Source: Trichodelitschia bisporula | Lineage: Eukaryota; Ascomycota; Dothideomycetes; Phaeotrichales; Phaeotrichaceae | DNA length: 64,000 nt | Reading direction: 5' to 3' | NCBI GenBank assembly: GCA_010356995.1 | Contig: ML996687.1 | Span: 1,055,803 to 1,119,802 of the forward strand | Shown: positions 56,583 through 64,000 of the stretch, piece by piece | Layout: every line of letters begins with the position of its first letter | Numbering within the stretch: the stretch's first letter is position 1 | Translations under genes and position numbers: made by a program | Notes under the pieces: model-generated | The model's database searches: none | What the model saw: only the letters and a program-made list of their open reading frames with translations | Told to the model about the DNA's origin: nothing

Positions 56583-58067
56583 GCTGGCGGGGTTGTGGAT
56601 CTTTTTTGATTCGAAATCTAGGCAATGGTTTATGGATGGAGTAGGATTGGTTGGGTGTGTTCTGTTCGATCTTGTACTCTATAATCGTAGTGGTGCTTGT
56701 ATCAATAGTTGAGACGCTTTGGCGTCGATGATATCATGTCGGTTTCGTGTGCAGTGCCTGTGGAACCAAGGAGTCTATAGTGCTTCGGTTGTGCAAGGCC
56801 GTGTTGAATGTGTTACCAATATCAACTCCGATGTCGAATCTGCATTATATTGCGATTCAAGGAGCTATGTGTTCCGAGTCTGCACATTGAACAAATCGGC
56901 CCGAAATATTTTCTATCCGACTGACCTCCGGGATGAGCCGATATCCGACAGGCGGGTTGTCCCGAAGCTAACAGCCGATCATAAGCTTTGACAGAACGAG
57001 GAGTCGGTTGATCTGCAAACTGTCAGGTTTCAAGTCTTGCGAAGCCAACGACTTAATCGACCTCCACCCTCATAACTGCATACACCCCAAACATCCAGCT
57101 CTATCATCACAGATTTCCTTGCATTTCCAGCGCTGAAGGATACAATATCATAGCATCCACCTCGAAGCACGCGAGAATTGCCACAAGGAAAGCCATTGGA
57201 AGTTCTGAATGAGGCTTCCCGCCGAGTCAAGCCATCAGGGACACAGATGCGCCACACCGGGAGCGCTAAGCTGGAACCAGCTAGCGTGGGGGCGGAAGTG
57301 GCTGGATTCCGGATCGTCCTTCATCTCCCGCCTCGAACATCACCCGTCAACATTCAGCCCCTATTTATACTTCGACCGTTATCCCCCACCAACCGTTGCT
57401 TTACAGCTTCGCGAGGCTGTGGCACTTCAGCTACTCACGGCGGCATCCCTCAGCGCCAATTCGGTGCATCTGCTCCTCCGCCGCCGGGCAACACATGTCT
57501 CGTAACTCCTCCGCCCGCACACAAGCTTCCGAGTGCTGATAGCGCGCCCCCTTTCGGCACAAGCAACGGCTGCGCTAAGCACAGTAAGCAGCCATTTCCC
57601 GGGGCATTTTGGGCAATTGAGCAGCAAGTGCAGGCATGGCTTGAGCCACGGAATGCTCCTAGCGCGTACTTCGTGGCTGCGGCTGGCGTCTGAGCTAATC
57701 TTAGGATGCACAGGAGGCGTGTCCGGCCTAGCTTTAACGTTGTGACTAAGGGACTCCGAATCGTGAGGCTCAGCCGGAGAGGGTGAGCCGTGAGCGTGAT
57801 GTGCGAGTTTTGAACTTCTCCCCTCCATCCAGTCGCTCGCTTGTCATCTTCGTTTGTGGTTTCTGCGGTCGTTACTATCATCGTTCTTTCTTCGGCCTCA
57901 CGCTAGTCTGTCTTCTGCTGGGGCGGAGGTATCGAACTTCTGAGACGCGTTCTTTTGGTGCTCTGTAGTCTTCTGTTGTGCTGTGCACATGTAGCACTCG
58001 TTATCTATCATATCCATCTATCGTCAACTCTCACACTCCTTTGATTTAAGCAATACCAAATATCGAC
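56583..58067. other. Gene-poor stretch between hydrophobin and kelch gene
   Basis: About 1.5 kb. Overlapping 60-170 codon frames around 57178-57968 on both strands show no family resemblance. From 57990 it becomes the pyrimidine-rich leader of the kelch gene. Confidence 0.45.
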
Positions 58068-60192
58068 ATGAAGGCCATCTCAGTATGGCTCCCGCTCTTC
58101 ATGGGGCTCGGAACTTGGGCCCTCGACCCCGTCACCAACATGTGTGCCCGTTGGGACCATCAATGTGTGTAGCAGCCTTCCGCGCGAGTGGCATATCTAA
58201 CCGGCACAGCTGTCGTCAAGGACGGAACGCTGTACATCGACGGTGAGCACCTGCAGCCAGTAATACCAGCCCATCTAACCTCGTAGGTGGCATTGAAACC
58301 TTCGGCAGCAAAAAGCCATACACCCTCGGCAGCAGTACGCTCCCCTTCTCCCCGTCAAAGCCAAACTGACCCCCGCAGACCAATGGATCATCCAAGTCGA
58401 CATGTCCTCCTCCTGGGACTGGAAGACCAACATCAGCGAAACAACGCGCGACAAAGTCGAAAACGACGAAACCGGCTCCCTCCCCCCGAACAGCATGCTC
58501 CGCGGCGCCATGTACAGCGGACCCGCCCACAGCGACGTGGTATACACCTTCGGCGGCTCCAAATTCGCCCTCAACACCTCCTTCACAGACACCTACCCGG
58601 AGGCATCGTCCTACACCCTGTGGTCCCTCAACATAACCTCCGGCGCCTGGCGCCAATTCGACGTCAAGGAAGCGAGTCCGCTGCGCCCGAGCCGCGGCGC
58701 GTATGCCGAGGCCAAGGACCAGGCACTAGGCTTCTACTTCAACGGGCAGTTGGATAAGGGGAGCTCGACGGACACGGTGGGCATGGGCAAGACGACGATT
58801 GGCCTTACTGGCATGGTGGTGTTTAATTTCACCGACCCGGCCCAGCCGAAGGCGAGTAACGTCTCCACCGCGAGCATCGACGACAAGACGGCTGCCGTCG
58901 GCGGCAGCCTCACGTACGTCCCCGGTGTGGGTGACAAGGGCATCCTCGTCGCAGCAGGCGGAGCCGCGATCCCAATCGACTCGCCGGCCGAGCAGAACGG
59001 CACGATGGTGCGTCCCCCCTCCCCCCCGCCCCACCCAACCCCCTAACACCGCAACCAGATCTCCTTCGACACCGTCTCAATCCTCGACCTCTCCACGCTC
59101 TACGTGCCCAACTCAAACCCCACATGGCTCCGCCAAAAAACCGGCGGCCAGCTCCCGGAGCCCCGAGCCGACTTCTGCACCGTCGCCGTCGCAGCCCCAG
59201 ACAACTCGTCCTACAACATCTACCTGTACGGCGGGCGCGACCCGACGATCCCCAAGCTCTACGATGACATGTACGTCCTGTCCCTGCCCTCCTTCACCTG
59301 GGTCAAGATCTACAGCGGGGAATCGCCACGCTTCGCGCACACCTGCCACCTCGTGTCGAACCGCATTCTGCTCACCGTTGGCGGCACCGCGAATGCCAAC
59401 GCCACGGCCTTCCAGTGCGACTGGGAGAACAAGGGCGTCGGGATCATGGATCTGAGCACCAAGACCTGGGGGAGCGTGTTCAATGCCAACGCCGCGCCGT
59501 ACACCGTCGGCACCGATATCGTGGCTAAGGTGGGTGGGTCGGGCGCCGGAGCGGCAACGGTCAAGGCCCCGATTAACGGCGGGTGGGGCAGCGATGCGCT
59601 GAAAGCGGTGTTCTTCCCACCGCCCAAGAAAGCTGCGACGGCTCCCTCTGGCGCGAAGAACGGGACTAGCTCTGACAGTGGCGCGGCCGGCAAGACTGAA
59701 GAGAAGAAAAGCAGCGTTGGTGCTATTGCTGGTGGTGTCATCGGCGGGCTGTGCGTGGTTGCCGCTTTCTTGATCTTGATCCTCTTCCTGCTGCACCGGC
59801 GCAAGAAGGCGGCCAAAGCGGCGCATCGGGCCCACGAGTCGGGCGAGGAAAGCGACGCGCCGCTCGCGGGGTACATGGGCGGGCGCGCGGAGGCGGATGC
59901 CGCGAGCACGCGGTACGAGTTGGGTGGTGGAGCGGAGAAGGCGGCTGAGCTGCCGCATACGCCGACGCGCCAGCTTGTGGAGTTGCCGGCGCAGGTGGGG
60001 TATGGGTATGGGCATCATTCGAACGAGAAGGTGGAGTTGCCGGCGGAGTTGGCGCGGAGTGTTACGGTGCGGGAGGCGGTGGTTGAGCGTGGGGTGCAGG
60101 CGAGGAGTAAGGAGGGGAGTGTGGTTAGTATGTCTGTTGATGGGGAGAGGAGGGGGAGTGAGGGGAGTTACGGGCAGGAGAGGCGAGGATAG
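58068..60192 (+). CDS. Kelch-repeat cell-surface protein with single transmembrane segment
   Basis: Type I membrane protein of a family common in Pezizomycotina, function unknown. Five exons (58068-58164, 58210-58242, 58287-58334, 58379-59007, 59059-60192; introns 45, 44, 44 and 51 nt) give 646 residues. A signal peptide (SVWLPLFMGLGTWAL) is followed by RWDHQSVVKDGTLYIDGG, the usual first kelch blade. Further blades show TFGGSKFA, IYLYGGRD and ILLTVGG. Several N-glycosylation sequons lie in the ectodomain (NISE, NTSF, NITS). A Ser/Lys-rich stem precedes the helix AIAGGVIGGLCVVAAFLILI, with a basic stop-transfer (HRRKKAAKAAHR) and a cytosolic tail of about 140 residues rich in Glu and Arg. Exons 2 and 3 are only 33 and 48 nt. 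Confidence 0.88.
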
Positions 60193-60309
60193 GGGGGTGT
60201 GGGGGAAGGATTGTAGGTAGTCTGCTGGGTGGTGGGTTGGTTGATTTGGGCCTTGGAGAAGGGTTTAATGGATTACTTTGGATCTGGACTTTGGTGAAGT
60301 GGTTGTTCT

Positions 60310-61320
60310 TGTTTATATTGTTTGGGTACATATACGAGGTGAGGTCGCCCACCGAGATGGAGCCAACGTCGATCACATTCCCGACGAACTTGTTCGAGAT
60401 CATCTTGGGGTTGAGAGCAACGACAGCCCACGCTTCCGTAAAGCCCTCCTTCTCGTTGCTGAAGCTGATGGGGGGGAGTAGAGAACGTGGCCTATGACGC
60501 GGTTGGTCTCCTCCGCCCAGTTTCTCTTGACATCGGTCAGCAACTTGTTAGAAGGAGCGATTGCGCATCCCGCCTCAGTGATCTTGGGGCCTACCGCAGC
60601 CCGCTCCGCCTCTGGATTCTCTAACCTCCCAGCTGCCTCAAGACGGGCCTCGAGGTGTGCTTTGACAACGTTCTAGGGTTCGATTGTGGAATCCATGATG
60701 CCGACGCTGAGTCCAAAAGACTCAGTTCCTTAAAACATCACCTTTTTAAGAGGCTGCCCACTCCCCTGCTGGAAGTTGTACAGCTTGTTGTCCTCGTTGG
60801 GGTTGCATAGGACGTGCCGAGCGGTCAGGAGAAGGGGAACTCCAGGCATGCGAGCATCCGTGAAGATAAGCGTCCCGGTTCCCACATTCCACTGTGTTTT
60901 AAAGGGAAAGATGGGGATACCGAGAGAGATAGAAAAGGGTGCGCGGAGGACAGCGTCAGCGTCAGCGCTGGGAGCAGGTTTGTATAGCGACGTAGCGCTA
61001 GTTACCACTGATTCCCGAATCTCTACGTGCACATCTTCGATGTCGTTCTCGAGAAGGAGAGAACGGCGCCGAGCTGCGAGCACAATACCCAGCTCATGGG
61101 AGAGAGAACCAGATTCGACATCGACGAGAATGACGGCGGGAGGTGAGGGTTGACTAGCGAAGCCAATGCGAAGAGGGTGGATGCTGTTACACTGAACTTG
61201 ATTCGATTCGAAGACGAGCTGCAATATAGATTTTAGTTGTATAGACAAAAACTGTCACGGAGCCATACCTTGTGGGAGTCGCGCTTAAAGATTGGCTCGT
61301 TGGAGAGAGAAGAGGTATGG
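60310..61320 (-). pseudogene. Decayed gene of a fungal trypsin-like-domain family
   Basis: Homology-like blocks run in order on the minus strand: SGSLSHELGIVLAARRRSLL, EDVHVEIRESVV, VGTGTLIFTDARMP, LLLTARHVLCNPNEDN (the His of a trypsin-like fold), NRVIGHVLYSPPISF and KFVGNVIDVGSISVG. A 50-nt GT-AG intron (61268-61219) joins RDSHK to LVFESNQ. The frame is broken by an in-frame TAA at 60730-60732, a TAG at 60673-60675 and a +1 shift in a run of seven G (plus strand) at 60470-60476. The C-terminus after YPNNINK is lost near the end of the kelch gene, and no good start codon is visible upstream. The block where an active-site Asp would be expected reads EAWAVVAL. The family is multi-copy in fungi as far as I recall; the name is tentative. 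Confidence 0.6.
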
Positions 61321-61398
61321 CACCTGGCAAGGGGGCAGAGGAGAAATGGAAAAGCGATGAATGAGAAGCGAGTGCAGTCCTCGCTCTCTCTATACTGT

Positions 61399-61416
61399 AC
61401 CGGTGTTTACACCGGT
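61399..61416. promoter_or_regulatory. CGG-N8-CCG palindrome
   Basis: Perfect inverted repeat ACCGGTGT-TT-ACACCGGT. It contains CGG and CCG triplets eight bases apart in the everted/inverted layout bound by Zn2Cys6 factors. It lies in the presumed 5' flank of the decayed peptidase-like gene. Confidence 0.35.
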
Positions 61417-61499
61417 GAAACGTATCTTGACGAAGCGATGAGAAGATTGATGAATCGATATTGAGAGATGAAGCGGAGAGGCTTTGAATTGATGATATT

Positions 61500-62169
61500 G
61501 TGGTAGCTAATAAAAAGCATAGGCTTGACAGGGTCATATGGTTATGGTGTAAAGTGAGAGATTGTTTGAAAGATGATTGCAAAGATGAAAGAGAGGATGA
61601 GGACCTAAGTGCCCCATGCCCTCCGGGCTCTGGAGCAAGAGCCCTGGGTAGCGATCCGGTGTCTGGCAGGAGCTACCTACCCTCAGCCCTGGGAGGAATG
61701 CGGAGGGGTCGAGACAAGACCCGTGACAGTCACAGTTGTATAGATAATAGTCATGACGACAAAATCTGTGCGAGTCGAGAATAACTGTGTACGGAAAGAG
61801 TCTCTTTGATCTATACGTTGAGGTACTCGGTGGCTGAGCATTGGCGACGTGAGTATACGCCTGGGAACCGTCGGCTTCTGATAGGGTGACAATACGAGAC
61901 AGTAGCGGAGGAGAAAGAAGCTCACAGGAAATCCAATTCGATAGACACCAATGGCTGAAATCAAGCCTTTTGTGCCTGGCTGATGCCCAGGCTGCCCATC
62001 TTTTGATATCCGACGCTAAGGGAGACCATCCAACGGACACCGTATATCCTGCTCAACTGCATACACGCCATCTGACGTCCGTAAGACATCAATAAACCAA
62101 AAGCAAAAATCACAGAACGAGGAGAGCAGGTATCGTAGCGACATGACCGGTCCAATAGCATTACATATT
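61500..62169. other. Intergenic: between decayed gene and EMP24
   Basis: About 670 bp. A 168-codon minus frame at 61534-62040 shows no recognised family and is taken as chance. Confidence 0.45.
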
Positions 62170-62906
62170 CTACACCACCCGTTTCACCTGGCTCCGTTAG
62201 CAAATGCCCCGCATTCAGCTACGAGCACTTACTTCGAAGAACCTCTTCAGCCACCAGACCTGGAAGACGCCTTCGCCGATGAGGACCACGATCTGGAACA
62301 AACTCCACCACTTGACCCGCGCATTGGTGCTCTCTGCTGTGTTACGGTGCGTCCGCTCCCGCACAACAATGTAGCCCTGTTCGTCCTTGACCTGTTGAAT
62401 GAGCTCCGAGAGGTGGCGCACTGTATCCGTTAGCTGTGCTCGGTCCTCCGCCTGCGGCGGTCTTGCCTTCTTTCTCCAGCGGGTCCTGCGGCGCCTCCGA
62501 CTCCGGTACGTAGACAATGCCGTGCACGTTGAACGACACCTCTTTTGTGTTCGCACTCCAATGCTCGTTGCTGAAGCAGTAGGTGTAGCGGCCGTCCATG
62601 GCAGCGGTGAAGGAGTGATCGCCAAAGGAAACCGTGCGCTCGATCATCTGGTAGCCGCCAACGGGATTCGTAATCTATACAATTAGCACAATGCGCGCAA
62701 AGAAGCGAGCCGCGTACCCAGAAATCAATGTCCAGATTCCCACTCCCACCAAACTCACGGTCGCCAACCTGGAAGGTGACCGTCATCTTGTCGTCGGAGT
62801 GCAGCTGCTCATGGAAGCACTCGCGCGAATGCGCCTTGAGCTGGATATTGTGAGCGGAGGCGAGGGAGGCCAGCGCTAACAGCGCGGTGAGGGCGCGGAT
62901 AAACAT
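62170..62906 (-). CDS. EMP24: p24-family cargo receptor EMP24
   Basis: Type I membrane protein of COPII/COPI vesicles (p24 beta), forming heteromers with other p24 proteins. Four exons (62906-62718, 62674-62467, 62420-62233, 62187-62170; introns 43, 46 and 45 nt) give 200 residues. A signal peptide (MFIRALTALLALASLASA) is followed by the GOLD domain with paired cysteines (RECFHEQL, YTYCFSNEHWS) and VSFNVHGIVYV. The coiled coil (VRHLSELIQQVKDEQGYIVV) and the strongly conserved RERTHRNTAESTN precede the helix WWSLFQIVVLIGEGVFQVWW. The last six codons, from a separate exon, end in FFEVKRVV, the usual export tail. Intron 2 starts with GC (AAG|GCAAGA), with a GCTAAC branch site. Confidence 0.93.
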
Positions 62907-64000
62907 GGTGAACGGGGCGCGTGGGTTGGCGTGATTGTGTTGCGTTGCGCGTGCTCCTGAGATGCGGTCGAGCTTCGGGAAATGTGTCTACACCCCTGTC
63001 TGCCAGCGTGGTAGCGGGTAAAAGTTGCGCCCCTTCCGAGAATTCAAGCCCCTTGCGCCAATCCAGATCGGGAAATCATTGACAACGTCGTCCCATCTCT
63101 GGCCGGAGCCGTTGGGTGTTCGGAAGGCGCGACAGCGTTTATATACCCGAACTGCTGCTCAAAAGGATGACTCGATGTGTATGTAGCATGTTTCAAGGTC
63201 ATCTTAGATGTCTATCTTGGGTTTGAGGCTAACAGGACATGTTTGAACAGATATCGGACTTTTGCGGAGACAAATGCGGACAACTCATATCAGCAAATAT
63301 CAACAAATATCAACAAATATCAACAAATATATATTCAGTCCATAGGAATCCATGCTGAAGGGCAGTTTATAAGGCTATCGTTCCAGTATTCCTATGAAGC
63401 ACCATCTGGTCACGCAGTTTCATGCCAATCTCAAGTTTTGCTCCACTATGTCCGGCTCAAGAATGGCCATCCACCTTAGCACCATGGCATCAGTACCGCG
63501 TTGCCTGCGTCCTTTATGCTTTTTTGGGGCCATATCTCCTCTTTGGTATTGGGGATCCTCGCTTCACTTCTGGGTGGCTTCCTGGCGGCACCGGGAGCCC
63601 CCTTTGAAGGTCTTTGGGAACGCCATCAGCCCCCCTATACGCTGCGGTACCATGGTATCAAGCCTTGAACTGATAGAGGGGGTGCATATGACGGCTATTT
63701 GCCCTCACCCGCAGACTGGAGCACCAGCCGCGACCTCAACTGCCCACCAGCCGCCCCACAGCCGTCACACTTCAGCCGCGCTCCCGGGTGTTTGCCTGTC
63801 ATGCGGCTTTGATGCTTTCCGAGAGCTTCACCTGGGCTTCCGGAAGGGCCCTGTAGGCACAGCAGAGGCGGTCAGTGCACCTTCTCGCATGACCTTCTGA
63901 GAATCATTTCTCCCTCTTCATCCCCATCTCTTTACATCCAGCTTCCCCAGAACGAACCACCACTGACAGTTATCCTGTTTCCAACTGCAACTGAAAGCAG
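62907..64000. other. Intergenic: EMP24 promoter to right edge
   Basis: About 1.1 kb. No supported gene; a 168-codon plus frame (63394-63900) has no recognised domain. The last 100 bp are pyrimidine-rich without ATG and look like the leader of a gene beyond the edge. Confidence 0.4.
63291..63330 (+). repeat. 10-bp tandem repeat
   Basis: Four units of TCAACAAATA, the first with one change (TCAGCAAATA). Simple AT-rich tandem array, probably of slippage origin. Confidence 0.8.

Noticed and set aside
57178-57968. Overlapping 60-171 codon frames between hydrophobin and kelch gene
   Set aside because: Low-complexity translations, no splice logic and no family.
59113-60018. 301-codon open frame antisense to the kelch gene
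   Set aside because: Arg/His/Pro-rich translation without family resemblance; mirror of the sense codon bias.
63394-63900. 168-codon frame near the right edge
   Set aside because: No recognisable motif; starts within an AT-rich region next to a tandem repeat.

Overview
The window is nuclear DNA from a filamentous ascomycete, most likely Pezizomycotina. The case rests on: short introns (about 42 were placed by eye, most 43-60 nt, with GT-AG ends and CTAAC/CTRAY-like branch sites); close packing of single-copy housekeeping genes on both strands; a CLF1 protein that reads like the Aspergillus-type family; a class II hydrophobin with the exact cysteine spacing of that class; a cytosol-type GH16 protein; and a kelch-ectodomain/single-TM surface protein of the kind common in Pezizomycotina. 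No genus can be named. All exon models were built by hand, from splice signals, phase and family knowledge; in every multi-exon model the phases add up to an intact frame.

Layout. 1-19 kb: FRS2 (partial), CLF1, PRP31, SSL2, PRP2, TFG1 and VAS1, i.e. splicing, RNA polymerase II initiation and tRNA charging. 19-27.6 kb: an FMN-binding protein, PRP46, SPP382/NTR1 and SEC18. 28-41.9 kb: a non-secreted GH16 protein, TAF1, mitochondrial uL1m, GUS1, CWC25 and ERG11/CYP51. 43-54.5 kb: a GT25 glycosyltransferase, a phosphopantetheinyl transferase, SER1, ATG10, complex I subunit ESSS, MET22, a small mitochondrial membrane protein and LSM8. 54.5-64 kb is gene-poor: a class II hydrophobin, a kelch surface protein, a decayed trypsin-like gene and EMP24, separated by 1-1.8 kb stretches where I see no gene.

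How the genes relate. Seven of the 28 intact or window-edge genes act in pre-mRNA splicing (CLF1, PRP31, PRP2, PRP46, SPP382, CWC25, LSM8), covering tri-snRNP assembly, NTC activation, first-step catalysis and disassembly. Three are general RNA polymerase II factors (SSL2/TFIIH, TFG1/TFIIF, TAF1/TFIID) and three are aminoacyl-tRNA synthetases. Several pairs are head-to-head across about 300-500 bp (CLF1/PRP31, SSL2/PRP2, MRPL1/GUS1, SER1/ATG10), which suggests shared bidirectional promoters. The most unusual non-coding signal is a three-block element of about 75 bp present once upstream of TAF1 and once upstream of CWC25, in the same orientation and with nearly the same internal spacing. No CRISPR, tRNA, rRNA, intact transposon or virus-like element was found.
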